Shown one piece after another: positions 13,901-20,418 of a stretch of DNA of 64,000 nt. This DNA comes from Paenibacillus sp. KS-LC4 (GTDB lineage Bacteria > Bacillota > Bacilli > Paenibacillales > Paenibacillaceae): positions 2,932,501 through 2,996,500 of the forward strand of contig NZ_CP145905.1 in assembly GCF_036894955.1 (NCBI RefSeq). The letters run 5' to 3'. The notes below the pieces were generated by a model, which had not been told where the DNA came from, did not search any database, and saw only the letters and a list, made by a program, of their open reading frames with translations. The stretch's first letter is position 1, and every line of letters starts with the position of its first letter. Made by a program: the position numbers and the translations under genes.

Positions 13901-16900
13901 CTCGCAGCGTATACGATTTTGCTGCATAAATACTCCGGGCAAGAAGACATCATCGTCGGTACGCCTGTTGCGGGCAGAACGCACAGCGACTTGCAAGAGC
14001 AGATCGGTATGTTCGTTGGCACGTTGGCCATTCGCAGCTATCCAGAGGGCGGGAAGGCGTTATCGGCTTACTTGAATGAGGTCAAGGAGACGTTGCTTAA
14101 CGCGTATGAGCATCAGCAATATCCATTTGAAGAATTGCTTGAGAATTTGCAAGTTAAGCGTGATTTAAGCCGAAATGCCGTGTTTGATACGATGTTTGTC
14201 CTGCAAAATACGGAAAGCAGGCAGTTTGAACTGGATGGGCTCCAAATGAAGCCGTATGCTAGCGCACAAAGGACAGCGAAATTTGACTTAACCCTTCAGG
14301 CAATAGAAAGTGAGGATGGGTTGGCTTTCAGCTTGGAGTACGCAACCGCATTGTATAAGCCGGAAACTATACAGCGAATTGCGGGGAATTTTGTCCGCTT
14401 GATTGATGAGATGATCGCCCGTCCTCAGGCAACCCTTGCGATGCTGCAAATCATGTCGGATGAGGAACGCACACGGCTGATAGACGTGTTTAACGATACA
14501 ACGGCAGCGTATCCGCGAGAGCTAGCTATTCATCAACTGTTTGAAAATCAGGCGGAACGAAGACCGCATGCAACAGCGATTTTATTTGAAAATTCGCAAT
14601 GGTCTTATGGCGAGTTAAACGATAAGGCCAATCGGTTGGCACGGACGCTCCAGAAGGCAGGACTTGAGGCTGAACAACTGGTAGCCATTGTGGCAGAGCG
14701 ATCTTTTGAGATGATTGTCGGCATATTGGCGATTCTTAAAGCTGGAGGGGCTTACCTGCCTATTGATCCGGAGTATCCGGAGGAGCGCATTCGCTACATG
14801 ATGCAGGATGCAAATGTGCGGACTGTACTGATCCAGAGCCATTTGCAAGCTCCTATGTTTTCGGATGCGGTGGTTGTACTGCTTGATGCTGAGCAGGCTT
14901 ATGACAACGATGGTTCAAATCTGGCATCGGCCACTGCATCAACTCAAATGGCGTACGTCAACTATACTTCCGGCTCGACAGGGACTCCCAAAGGAGTATG
15001 CGTCACGCATCGCGGGGTTGTTCGACTTGTGACAGATGCGAGCTATGTGGACATTTGCGAAAATGACGTTTTCTTGCAGGGATCAACGATTTCATTCGAT
15101 GCCGCGACGTTTGAGATTTGGGGCAGCTTGCTGAATGGAGCGGTATTGGCGCTTCTGCCTCCTGTCACTTTGTCGCTTGAAGATTGGACACAAGCGATCC
15201 GAAGACATCAGGTTACAATTGCATGGTTCACGTCAGGATGGTTCACGGTTATGGTTGAGCACAAGCTTGAAGGATTGGCAGGAATCAGCCAATTGCTCGT
15301 TGGAGGCGATGTAGTATCCAGAGCGCATGTAAAGAAGGCAATGGAACAATATCCGAAATTGCGTTTGATTAATGGGTATGGTCCGACGGAAAATACGACA
15401 TTTACAAGCTGCCATACGATCCGTTTGGAGGATATGGAGCGTGCCTTGATTCCAATCGGGCGGCCTATCGGAAATACGCAAGTATATGTGCTCGATTCAT
15501 TAGGCATGTTGCTGCCGCAGGGTGCAATTGGAGAGTTGTATGCGGCTGGAGACGGTGTGGCACGTGGTTATTTGAATCAACCGGATTTGACGGCGGAGAA
15601 ATTTGTTGATAATCCTTTTGTACCTGGGCAAAAAATGTATCGGACGGGTGATCTTGCACGTTGGTTGCCAGACGGTACGCTTGAATACGTAGGGCGTATG
15701 GACAGTCAGGTGAAAATTCGCGGGTACCGGATCGAGCTTGGGGAGATAGAGGCACAGCTTGGCCGAATGGCTTCTGTGCGTGAAGTGGCTGTGGTCGCAA
15801 AAGCCGATAGCAGCGCAGTACAGCAGCTTTGTGCGTATGTTGTAGCCAATCGGGAGCTGGCTGCCGGTGAGCTGAGAAGGCACTTAGCCGAGCAACTACC
15901 TGGGTACATGATTCCAACGTACTTTGTCCAGCTCGATCGCATGCCGCTGACGCCAAACGGCAAAATCGACCGCAAGGCGCTGCCAGCGCCAGAAGGAATT
16001 ATTTCGACTGCGGTCGAATATGCAGCGCCGCGTACGCACATCGAAGCGCATCTTTCCCGCATTTGGCAAGATGTTCTCGGTCTTGAACGGGTAGGGGTGT
16101 ACGACAACTTCTTTGAGATTGGCGGTCAATCATTGCGGGCAACGGCAATGGTGAGCCGTCTGCATAAAGAAATGCATTTGAACGTGCCGTTGAGACACAT
16201 TTTCAGATTCCCGACCATCGAGCTGCTTGCCAAAGCCATTGCAGACATGGAGCGGCAAGCGTTCCAGACTATCGAGCCTATCGAGGAAAGAGAGTATTAT
16301 GCCGTCTCCTCAGCTCAGAAGAGACTGTATATTTTGCACCAGCTAGAAGGGACAGGGCTGAGCTACAATTTGCCGAGAGCTATGCTGCTGGAAGGAACGC
16401 TGGATCGAAAGCTGTTCGAGGCCGCACTGCACAAGCTAATTGCAAGGCACGAGACGCTGCGGACGAGCTTCCATATGGAGCAAGGAGAATCGGTGCAGCG
16501 TGTGCATCATGAAGTACGCTTTGCTGTGGAATATATCCAGGCAAGTGAAGAGGAAGCAGCTGAAGTCATGCGGCGCTTCATTCGCACCTTTGATCTGGAG
16601 CAGCCGCCGCTCTTGCGTGCTGGACTCATCGAGCTTTCATCTGAGCGCCATCTGTTCGTACTTGATATGCACCATATTATTTCCGATGGTATTTCGATGG
16701 GCATTTTGGTAGATGAATTCGCACGCATGTATGCCGGGGAGGAACTGCCCCCACTGCGCAATCAATACAAAGACTATGCGGCATGGGAGCAGTCATCGGA
16801 GCAGAAGAAGCGCCGACTTCAGGCGGAAGGGTACTGGCTAGATGTATTTAGCGGGGATATTCCGATTCTGGAAATGCCAACGGATTATGTGCGGCCTGCG

Positions 16901-19900
16901 GTGCAAAGCTTCCAGGGTGAAGAGCTTTCATTTATGCTTGGCGCTGAGCAGATTGAAGGTTTGCGGCGCATAGCGGCCGAAAGCGGATCAACGCTTTATA
17001 TGATCTTGCTGGCGATATACAAAACCTTACTGCATAAATATTCGGGGCAGGAGGATATTGTGGTCGGTACACCAATTGCGGGCAGAACACATGGCGACCT
17101 CCAGTCGTTGGTGGGCATGTTTGTAGGCACATTGGCGATCCGCAGCTATCCGGCGCGCGAGAAAACATTTATTTCGTACCTGGAAGAAATCAAGGAAGCG
17201 ATGCTAGGCGCTTACGAGCATCAAGGCTACCCATTTGAGGAACTGGTGGAGAAGGTGCAGGTCAGCAGGGATATGAGCCGCAACCCAATTTTTGATACGA
17301 TGTTTGTTTTGCAAAATATGGAGCAAAGAGATTTGCAAATGCAAGGCTTGCAGATTCAGCCATATGCAAATGAGCATATCGCGGCGAAGTTTGATTTAAC
17401 CTTCCAGCTAGAGGAAATGGAAAATGGTGTCTCGTGCAGCATCGAATATGCTTCTGGCTTATTCAAGCGCGAGACGGTGCTCCGGATGGCGAAGCAATTC
17501 GAGAAGCTAATTGAATCGGTTACGGCAAATCCGTATGCAAGTCTAGCATCGTTAGAGATTCTAACAGTGGAGGAGCACACACAGCTCGCGGTATTCAATG
17601 CGACAGCAGCGGAATATCCAAGCGAAAAAACGGTCTACCAATTGTTTGAGCAGCAGGCAGAAAAAACGCCGGAAGCGGTAGCCGTCGTTCATAATGAAGA
17701 GCAAGTGACGTATGGCGAGCTAAACGCTCGTTCCAATCGCTTGGCAAGGACGCTGCGAGCATCCGGGGTGCAACCGGATCATTTGATTGGCATTCTGGCT
17801 GATCGATCCGTGGAAATGATTATAGGCATACTGGCCGTGCTGAAAGCTGGCGGGGCTTACGTGCCAATAGATCCGGAGTATCCTGAAGAGCGTATCCGTT
17901 ACATGCTGGAGGACGCTGGCTCAGAGGTGCTGCTAGTGCAGCAGCATTTGCTAAATCGCGTACCTTTTGAAGGAAAGCTTATCAATCTGAATGATCCGGA
18001 GAGCTTTAGCGAGGAAGAGCCGAACCTGGAGCCGTTATCTGGCGCGCACGATCTTGCTTATGTGATCTACACGTCGGGAACGACAGGAAATCCGAAGGGC
18101 GCGATGATTACCCACCAAGGACTAACGAATTACTTGTGGTGGGCACAAGAGGTATATATCGCTGGGGAAAAGCTTGATTTTCCGCTGTACTCATCCATTT
18201 CCTTCGACCTGACGGTAACTTCCATATTCACGCCGCTGCTTACTGGCAACCTTATTCGCATCTACAGCGGAGAAGACAAGGCGCTAATAATCGAGCAGAT
18301 CGTAACAGACAATCAAGTCAACATTATTAAACTGACACCAGCCCATTTAAGTATAATCAAAGAAATGAATATAAGGGCCGGCTCCAATATTCGTAAGCTA
18401 ATTGTCGGAGGTGACAATCTTGGCGCGGATATAGCGAGAAGCATCCATGACAAGTTTGGCGGAGCTATTACGATATTCAATGAATATGGACCAACTGAAA
18501 CCGTTGTCGGCTGTATGATTTATCGTTACGAACCAAAAACCGATACGAGCGGCTCCGTTCCCATTGGGGTACCGGCTGCGAATGTCGGCATTTATTTGCT
18601 GGATGCGGAGCGTAAGCAAGTGCCGATTGGGGTACCGGGAGAAATGTACATCGTTGGAGATGGCGTCGCACGAGGGTACTTCCGTCGTCCCGAATTGACC
18701 GCTGAGAAGTTCGTTGACCATCCATTCATTACTGGAAAGCGGATGTACCGAACAGGGGATTTAGCCAAAATGCTGTCAAACGGAAATTTGGAATATTTAG
18801 GCCGCGCAGATGACCAAGTAAAAATACGCGGCTTCCGTATTGAGCTCGGCGAAGTAGAGGCGCAATTGATGAAAGTAGAGGCGGTGCAGGAAGCTGCGGC
18901 CATCGCTTGCGAAAACGACGCGAAAGAAAAGCAGCTATATGCCTATTATGTAGCGGATAGCGAGCTTACGGCCGGGGAGCTGCGGAGAGCATTATTGCAG
19001 AAGCTCCCAGCGTATATGATTCCAAGCCGCTTCGTGCAACTGGATAAATTGCCGTTAACAGCTAATGGTAAAGTCGATCGCAGACGTTTATCTCTTTTGC
19101 AGCAAAATGAGCCGCTTCAAGCCACTTACACTGCGCCAAGGAATCCGCTGGAACGAGCGCTTGCTGACATCTGGCAAGAGGTTCTGGGCATAGAACAGAT
19201 TGGTATTCACGATAATTTCTTCGATGCAGGCGGACATTCGTTGAAGCTGATTCATATGATTGGAGAAGCTCGCAGCAGGCTGGGTGTGGAAATATCGTTT
19301 AGCACCGCCTTCACTTACCCGACGGTTATGGAGCTTGCCGAGCAACTGGAAAGCCAAAACAACCTTGATGAGCTGACAGAGCAGCAACGTACAGGGGTAT
19401 CTGTGTGGAACAGCAGCAAAGGAGACGGTTTAACTTTGCATTGCTTCCCGCCAATCGTAGGCTATGGGCAAGTGTTCACGATGATGGCACAATCGTTGCA
19501 GGAAACGGCGTCTATATATGCCTATGATTTCATCGTTTGCGATGATGCAGCGGAATATTTTGCACAATATGTCCAAAAATTGCAGCCTCACGGTCCTATT
19601 CATTTGCTGGGCTACTCTGCTGGGGGCAACCTTGCATTTGAAGTAGCCAAGCGACTGGAGGAACAGGGTCGTAAAGTAGCGGGTATCCTTATGCTTGACG
19701 CCTATCCGAGAGAAACGTCTTCCACTAATATGCAGCAAGAGGCGTATCTGGAGACGTTAAAAGAAGAGATTGCGATGTTCATTCGCCATGTTCCCGGGGA
19801 GACGGCAGAAAAAGTTAAACAAAACATCCTGGCTTACACAGCATGGATTGATGGAAGTAAAACTACTGGGGAAGTTCATGCTGAAATTCATCTGATCCAA

Positions 19901-20074
19901 TCAGCAGATGTTGTGGGAGAAGAGGAATGGAGAAGGACATCCTGGAGCCATTTAACAACAGGACAGCTGCGAATTTATTTAGGAAGCGGCAAGCATGAGC
20001 AGATGCTAGAAAGAGATTATGCTTCAACCAACGCCTTGCTTATAAAATCTATACTTGAACATTTTACTGTTTAA
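2..20074 (+). CDS. Non-ribosomal peptide synthetase, 5'-truncated by window edge, ends in thioesterase
   Basis: The frame is open from base 2 to the stop at 20072-20074, and the true start lies upstream of the window. Visible domain order is (A C-terminus)-T-E, C-A-T, C-A-T-E, C-A-T, C-A-T, C-A-T-TE: five complete extension modules plus the tail of one. Phosphopantetheine serines are at 392, 5156, 8246, 13022, 16130 and 19238. The two carriers before E domains have the GGDSI form and the others GGHSL or GGQSL, as is usual in these families. E and C domains carry HHxxxDG motifs. C domains after E domains read HHIVMDG and the others HHIISDG, which fits DCL versus LCL types. The TE has GYSAGG. 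The enzyme is cytosolic and assembles a peptide on the thiotemplate. The presence of TE shows this is the last synthetase of the line. Modules 0-3 are GC-rich and internally duplicated; modules 4-5 look more diverged and less GC-rich. Confidence 0.97.
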   Translation, partial: ELSEIEAVLLRGEGVREVIVQALPDAAGSLQLCAYVVGSELEIVGLRSLLSASLPAYMVPASFVQMESLPLTANGKVDRQALPMPEAQASHLPYAPPRTATEHALVTVWQQVLGVPEVSIHDQFFDLGGDSIKAIQVASRLLQVGYKLEMKTLFRYPVVAQLSLHLTAVTRTAEQGEVHGSVPLTPIQRWLVERDPVDLHHFNQAVMLYQEERFDRVALSVAMQHLATHHDALRMTLTQAEDGSYVAWNRKVADGELYGMDVFDFRGEAGWREKVEAAATKLQGSLSLATGPLMRLGLFQCEDGDHLLLVIHHWVVDGVSWRILFEDFATAYEQALQGEAIRLPQKTDAFQTWAQQWSAYAGSPAMEAQRAYWKQIVEKVVPPLPKDYEVVASEAYESYEALGASEASEASEALGASTLATSQTLAVEWSQVQTQQLLKEAHRAYGTEINDLLLTALALAVQAWSGVGRVGIMLEGHGRETILKDVDVSRTVGWFTSAYPVVLEMKPEMSLSQQIKGVKETLRAIPDKGVGYGLLRYGSEQVEGEDWSCDPDITFNYLGQFDQDLERSALQLSPLSSGEAISSRRQRAAVLECNGMIAGGTLRLTMSYSAAQYRPATMELFAEQLKQSLEAVIAHCVAQERTELTPSDVGLPDMKQEELDALVKRSAAIGELEEVYALTPMQQGMLFHSRLEPQAGAYVNQMQLTLQGELDVAAFERSWQTIIQRHAVLRTSIDSGWRKEPLQVVYRDRAFELAYADLSLKPATEQEAGVAQWRTADRRQGFDVEAESLMRVALFRTGKHTHELVWSFHHIVMDGWCLPLVMEEVLRTYSTYSTYSANSILGREEAQQEQEQRKGPAYRDYIRWLSEQDEASALRYWKERLAGCEAQAVFPKRQRQTLGYEARRVSGVVAREQSERIAAAAKAHGVTMNTLLQTAWGLLLHRYSGSRDVVFGGVVAGRPADLPGVESMIGLFINTLPVRVVCEGEDTAADVLRRMQADALAAQAYGYYPLHEIQAHCTGTRELFDHILVFENYPMPTSSETSLDASGLVITSVQADEQTNYDLNVMIQPGEELVVHFDYNGQVYEQEAMERVQGHWLQLLEQIVSQPNVPVTQLELLTASQREQLLVDFNATELELPANATVHGLFEQQAARTPEDPALVSGLAVWTYGELEGQANRIAGWLRAHGVSTEDRVGVLLSRSPWLIAGLLGIMKAGAAYVPLDPALPGGRLEGMVRDAGIRILLSEEAQRETVTGWVETPLRHVLCLEEQDADAQQKVSDGQQEEPISDKQPSSPVRFATREELKAYASSSPKVESRTEGSAYVIYTSGTTGTPKGVVVEHRNVVNFITGMVEALPFAPATTMLSVTTVSFDIFVTESWVPLSCGMQILLASEAEQQDPAQLAALLMKHPAEMMQTTPSRLVMLLADARSAAALRHMQALLIGGEPFPAPLERQLRSQTEAELYNMYGPTETTVWSTFEPLSEAGEGGKISIGRPLGNTQVYVLNEAMQVQPIGAVGELCIGGAGVARGYWAREELTKERFVAHPIIPGERMYRTGDLARWLPDGRLEHMGRMDHQVKIRGYRIELGEVEAHLLHIEGIKEAVVTVNAGERETDAAELWAYVTVTGSSELGVKEMRSRLAEGLPSYMLPTHIIALPEMPLTPNGKLDRKALPKPEAGAQSEAAYVAPRTPVEAEIARLWEEVLGLERVGIRDNFFALGGHSLRAMTLVSRLHQALETEVPLREVFLYPTVEELAATLEVADEREFEALVPVKAQEAYPLSSAQKRLYILQQLEGAELSYNMPVALRLAGALDRERLERALQALVARHESLRTEFVVVDGEPMQRIAASTAFSVTYEEATEEEAQERVRTFLRPFDLSEAPLLRTTVVRVGEANHLLLFDMHHIISDGTSMSIFIQEFTKLYGGEELKPLRLQYKDYAVWQQGYRESASYRELESYWLKQFAGELPVLSLPLDYPHAAVRSFEGAHVEFELDSELSAALRELARANGATLYMVLLAAYSALLGRLSGQEELIVGTPIAGRSHADLQGMLGMFVNTLALRLSPSGGKSFSAYLQEVKQTALGAFEHGDYPFEELVEQVVRQRDMSRNPLFDVMLVLQNTEQSELELGDLQWTPYPIESGAAKFDLTLSVSEEEQGMRCTLEYAVKLFEQGTIERWVGHFTELLRQVTRDSHTKLGSMDLLTASQREQLLVHFNDTGAEALLEQSSTLHALFEEQAAKTPERTAVVCGDEALTYQELNERANRLARMLQGYGAGPERIVAVQCRRSVEMAVALLGVLKAGSVYLPLSLEEPVERKQFLLKNSGALLLLSDSMQEASCPVLLLDDARIDAEMSENLLNTAKPENLAYVIYTSGTTGQPKGVMVEHRSIVHTLQWKAATYHFDQGKVLHASPYVFDAFISHFFAPLITGATVVLIRDEELKDPGAIAEALVEHSITHVQFTTGMFAVLLDMLEPAQLATVRSVVIGGEKLSRALIGKILNYPQIAFVSEYGPTENSVVTTAMPITGVWQEHGLGKTIGKTKVYVLAADGQLQPIGVPGELCISGVGLARGYWDRADLTAEAFVSNPYEPGERMYRTGDMVRWQADGSLAYVGRRDEQVKIRGYRIELSEIEAVLLRGAGVREVIVQALPDAAGSLQLCAYVVGSELEMAGLRSLLSASLPAYMVPGSFVQMESLPLTANGKVDRQALPMPEAQASHLPYAPPRTATEHALVTVWQQVLGVPEVSIHDQFFDLGGDSIKAIQVASRLLQVGYKLEMKTLFRYPVVAQLSLHLTAVTRMAKQGEVHGSVPLTPIQRWLVERDPVDLHHFNQAVMLYQEERFDRVALSVAMQHLATHHDALRMTLTQAEDGSYVAWNRKVADGELYGMDVFDFRGEPGWREKVEAAATKLQGSLSLATGPLMRLGLFQCEDGDHLLLVIHHWVVDGVSWRILFEDFATAYEQALQGEEIRLPQKTDAFQTWAQQWSAYAGSPAMKAQRAYWKQIVEKVVPPLPKDYEVVASEAYESYEALGASEASEASEALGASTLATSQTLAVEWSQVQTQQLLKEAHRAYGTEINDLLLTALALAVQAWSGVGCVGIMLEGHGRETILKDVDVSRTVGWFTSAYPVVLEMKPEMSLSQQIKGVKETLRAIPDKGVGYGLLRYGSEQVEGEDWSCDPDITFNYLGQFDQDLERSALQLSPLSAGEAISGRRQRAALLECNGMIAGGALRLTMSYSTAQYRPATMELFAERLKQSLEAVIAHCMAQERTELTPSDVGLPELTQEELDALVQRSAAIGELEEVYALTPMQQGMLFHSRLEPQAGAYVNQMQLTLQGELDVAAFERSWQTIIQRHAVLRTSIDSGWRKEPLQVVYRDRAFELAYVDLSRKPATEQEAGVAQWRTADRRQGFDVEAESLMRVALFRTGEQTHELVWSFHHIVMDGWCLPLVMEEVLRTYSAYSANSMSVREEAQQEQEQRKGPAYRDYIRWLSEQDEASALRYWKERLAGCEAQAVFPKRQRQTLGYEARRVSGVVAREQSERIAAAAKAHGVTMNTLLQTAWGLLLHRYSGSRDVVFGGVVAGRPADLPGVESMIGLFINTLPVRVVCEGEDTAADVLRRMQADALAAQAYGYYPLHEIQAHCTGTRELFDHILVFENYPMPTSSETSLDASGLVITDVQADEQTNYDLNVMIQPGEELVVHFDYNGQVYEQEAMERVQGHWLQLLEQIVSQPNVPVTQLELLTASQREQLLVDFNATELELPANATVHGLFEQQAARTPDDPALVSGLAVWTYGELEGQANRIAGWLRAHGLSTEDRVGVLLSRSPWLIAGLLGIMKAGAAYVPLDPALPGGRLEGMVRDAGIRILLSEEAQRETVTGWVETPLRHVLCLEEQDAAEQQKASDGQQKEQDADAQQKALYAQQASPVRFAAREELKAYASASPEVESRTEGSAYVIYTSGTTGTPKGVVVEHRNVVNFITGMVEALPFTPATTMLSVTTVSFDIFVTESWVPLSCGMQVLLASEAEQQDPAHLAALLMKHPAEMMQTTPSRLVMLLADARSAAALRHMQALLIGGEPFPAPLERQLRSQTEAELYNMYGPTETTVWSTFEPLSEAGEGGKISIGRPLGNTQVYVLNEALQVQPIGAVGELCIGGAGVARGYWAREELTKERFVAHPIIPGERMYRTGDLARWLPDGRLEHMGRMDHQVKIRGYRIELGEVEAHLLHIEGIKEAVVTVNAGERETDAAELWAYVTVTGSSELGVKEMRSRLAEGLPSYMLPTHIIALPEMPLTPNGKLDRKALPKPEAGGQSEAAYVAPRTPVEAEITRLWEEVLGLERVGIRDNFFALGGHSLRAMTLVSRLHQALETEVPLRDVFLYPTVEELAAVIRVREQKAYAAIPRVEARAYYPLSSAQKRMYLLQQLEEAGKSYNMPGMLMLEGELNRARFEAAFRELIARHETLRTEFELVQGEPMQRVREAVDFEIAYVEASKEEVEGRVRDFVQPFDLSEAPLLRVELIEWAKERYVLLLDMHHIISDGASMDILEEEFARLYREEKLPELRIQYKDYAVWQQSEANKAQMKEHEAYWLKAMDGELPVLELPTDAARPAVRQSEGAVLDFELDSQQRDALHELAAQHGATLYMVLLAAYTILLHKYSGQEDIIVGTPVAGRTHSDLQEQIGMFVGTLAIRSYPEGGKALSAYLNEVKETLLNAYEHQQYPFEELLENLQVKRDLSRNAVFDTMFVLQNTESRQFELDGLQMKPYASAQRTAKFDLTLQAIESEDGLAFSLEYATALYKPETIQRIAGNFVRLIDEMIARPQATLAMLQIMSDEERTRLIDVFNDTTAAYPRELAIHQLFENQAERRPHATAILFENSQWSYGELNDKANRLARTLQKAGLEAEQLVAIVAERSFEMIVGILAILKAGGAYLPIDPEYPEERIRYMMQDANVRTVLIQSHLQAPMFSDAVVVLLDAEQAYDNDGSNLASATASTQMAYVNYTSGSTGTPKGVCVTHRGVVRLVTDASYVDICENDVFLQGSTISFDAATFEIWGSLLNGAVLALLPPVTLSLEDWTQAIRRHQVTIAWFTSGWFTVMVEHKLEGLAGISQLLVGGDVVSRAHVKKAMEQYPKLRLINGYGPTENTTFTSCHTIRLEDMERALIPIGRPIGNTQVYVLDSLGMLLPQGAIGELYAAGDGVARGYLNQPDLTAEKFVDNPFVPGQKMYRTGDLARWLPDGTLEYVGRMDSQVKIRGYRIELGEIEAQLGRMASVREVAVVAKADSSAVQQLCAYVVANRELAAGELRRHLAEQLPGYMIPTYFVQLDRMPLTPNGKIDRKALPAPEGIISTAVEYAAPRTHIEAHLSRIWQDVLGLERVGVYDNFFEIGGQSLRATAMVSRLHKEMHLNVPLRHIFRFPTIELLAKAIADMERQAFQTIEPIEEREYYAVSSAQKRLYILHQLEGTGLSYNLPRAMLLEGTLDRKLFEAALHKLIARHETLRTSFHMEQGESVQRVHHEVRFAVEYIQASEEEAAEVMRRFIRTFDLEQPPLLRAGLIELSSERHLFVLDMHHIISDGISMGILVDEFARMYAGEELPPLRNQYKDYAAWEQSSEQKKRRLQAEGYWLDVFSGDIPILEMPTDYVRPAVQSFQGEELSFMLGAEQIEGLRRIAAESGSTLYMILLAIYKTLLHKYSGQEDIVVGTPIAGRTHGDLQSLVGMFVGTLAIRSYPAREKTFISYLEEIKEAMLGAYEHQGYPFEELVEKVQVSRDMSRNPIFDTMFVLQNMEQRDLQMQGLQIQPYANEHIAAKFDLTFQLEEMENGVSCSIEYASGLFKRETVLRMAKQFEKLIESVTANPYASLASLEILTVEEHTQLAVFNATAAEYPSEKTVYQLFEQQAEKTPEAVAVVHNEEQVTYGELNARSNRLARTLRASGVQPDHLIGILADRSVEMIIGILAVLKAGGAYVPIDPEYPEERIRYMLEDAGSEVLLVQQHLLNRVPFEGKLINLNDPESFSEEEPNLEPLSGAHDLAYVIYTSGTTGNPKGAMITHQGLTNYLWWAQEVYIAGEKLDFPLYSSISFDLTVTSIFTPLLTGNLIRIYSGEDKALIIEQIVTDNQVNIIKLTPAHLSIIKEMNIRAGSNIRKLIVGGDNLGADIARSIHDKFGGAITIFNEYGPTETVVGCMIYRYEPKTDTSGSVPIGVPAANVGIYLLDAERKQVPIGVPGEMYIVGDGVARGYFRRPELTAEKFVDHPFITGKRMYRTGDLAKMLSNGNLEYLGRADDQVKIRGFRIELGEVEAQLMKVEAVQEAAAIACENDAKEKQLYAYYVADSELTAGELRRALLQKLPAYMIPSRFVQLDKLPLTANGKVDRRRLSLLQQNEPLQATYTAPRNPLERALADIWQEVLGIEQIGIHDNFFDAGGHSLKLIHMIGEARSRLGVEISFSTAFTYPTVMELAEQLESQNNLDELTEQQRTGVSVWNSSKGDGLTLHCFPPIVGYGQVFTMMAQSLQETASIYAYDFIVCDDAAEYFAQYVQKLQPHGPIHLLGYSAGGNLAFEVAKRLEEQGRKVAGILMLDAYPRETSSTNMQQEAYLETLKEEIAMFIRHVPGETAEKVKQNILAYTAWIDGSKTTGEVHAEIHLIQSADVVGEEEWRRTSWSHLTTGQLRIYLGSGKHEQMLERDYASTNALLIKSILEHFTV
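1196..1250 (+). repeat. Short in-frame repeat in E domain 0 (GCCTCAGAA units)
   Basis: Three perfect head-to-tail 9-base units (Ala-Ser-Glu) at 1211-1237 are flanked by two copies of an AGCTTTAGGAGC-like element. The same array occurs at 9050-9104 in the second E domain. It encodes a low-complexity linker inside the E domain. Confidence 0.8.
2010..5259 (+). other. NRPS module 1: C(DCL)-A-T, glycine-like A code
   Basis: The C domain has HHIVMDGW (His codons at 2426) and follows an E domain, as expected for a D-donor condensation domain. The A domain has YTSGTTGTPKG near 3971. Aligning by eye to the GrsA pocket gives D-I-T-Q-L-G-M-V-W-K. This is closest to the glycine consensus DILQLGLIWK as I remember it, with three substitutions, so glycine is a tentative call. 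The carrier serine is at 5156-5158. No E domain follows. Confidence 0.75.
5320..9820 (+). other. NRPS module 2: C(LCL)-A-T-E, unrecognised A code
   Basis: The C domain has MHHIISDG (His codons at 5696). The A domain has YTSGTTGQPKG near 7090 and gives the code D-A-S-Q-V-G-E-V-V-K by eye, which I do not match to a known substrate. The carrier serine is at 8246-8248 and the E domain HH pair at 8789-8794, so a D-residue is delivered. The A-domain core, about 6660-7740, is less GC-rich than the flanking sequence. From 7855 the sequence switches abruptly to being almost identical to the start of the window. Confidence 0.75.
7855..13125 (+). repeat. NRPS intragenic long repeat, copy 2
   Basis: This is the second copy of the block at 1-5259. 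It is 12 bases longer because of a 9-base contraction near 10340 and a 21-base expansion near 11690. The right boundary is GCTGGCAGC ending at 13125, after which the two sequences are unrelated at base level. The left boundary lies at or before 7855; the upstream partner is not visible. Confidence 0.93.
9870..13125 (+). other. NRPS module 3: C(DCL)-A-T, near-copy of module 1
   Basis: The C domain has HHIVMDGW (His codons at 10280). The pocket residues are the same as in module 1 (D-I-T-Q-L-G-M-V-W-K), so the same residue, tentatively glycine, should be loaded. The carrier serine is at 13022-13024. It differs from module 1 mainly in two linkers: a Thr-Tyr-Ser repeat around 10340 that is three residues shorter, and a Gln/Asp/Ala-rich stretch around 11640-11745 that is seven residues longer. 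Confidence 0.75.
13185..16245 (+). other. NRPS module 4: C(LCL)-A-T, valine code
   Basis: The C domain has MHHIISDG (His codons at 13562). The A domain has YTSGSTGTPKG near 14965 and gives D-A-F-W-L-G-G-T-F-K. This differs from the classic valine code DAFWIGGTFK only by a conservative Ile to Leu change, so valine is a strong prediction. The carrier has GGQSL with its serine at 16130-16132. There is no E domain, so L-Val is expected. Confidence 0.85.
16300..20071 (+). other. NRPS module 5 and thioesterase: C-A-T-TE, asparagine code
   Basis: The C domain has MHHIISDG (16670). The A domain has YTSGTTGNPKG near 18067 and the code D-L-T-K-I-G-E-V-G-K, which fits the asparagine family (DLTKLGEVGK type). 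The carrier serine is at 19238-19240. The type I thioesterase occupies about 19400-20071. Its nucleophile lies in GYSAGG (Ser codon 19616), an Asp candidate in LDAYP follows the next strand, and a His candidate sits in the GKHEQ segment near the C-terminus. It releases the peptide by hydrolysis or cyclisation; the sequence does not say which. Confidence 0.85.
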
Positions 20075-20214
20075 AGGTAACCCGTAAAAAAGGTTAATCC
20101 GACTCAGGAAATGCTCCTTGTTAAGCAGTCGGTTTATTCCTGAAACCTATCTGCTTAGCGGGAAGTATTCTTTTTACCAAAAGGAGGCCTGAGTAATCAG
20201 TCCTTCAGATTGAC

Positions 20215-20260
20215 GAGAAACCCTGCGTCTTGTCTCAAGACAGTTGGGGTTTCTCTTTGT
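20215..20260 (+). terminator. Intrinsic terminator after the NRPS
   Basis: GAGAAACCC (20215-20223) pairs with GGGTTTCTC (20247-20255), followed by a short T-rich tail. It lies 140 bases after the NRPS stop. I see nothing else recognisable in the rest of 20075-20418. Confidence 0.75.
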
Positions 20261-20418
20261 TATGGAGATCTGAATGAAGATAAAGGAAGGGCATTGCGCA
20301 GCCCATTATCTCGTGAGTACGTGCAAAAGTTGTCAAAGCAACTGTAGTTGCTTTATCATAAAAAAGACATCTTCAACAGACCTATAACATGCCAATGACA
20401 TACGAAAGGAGCCGAATG

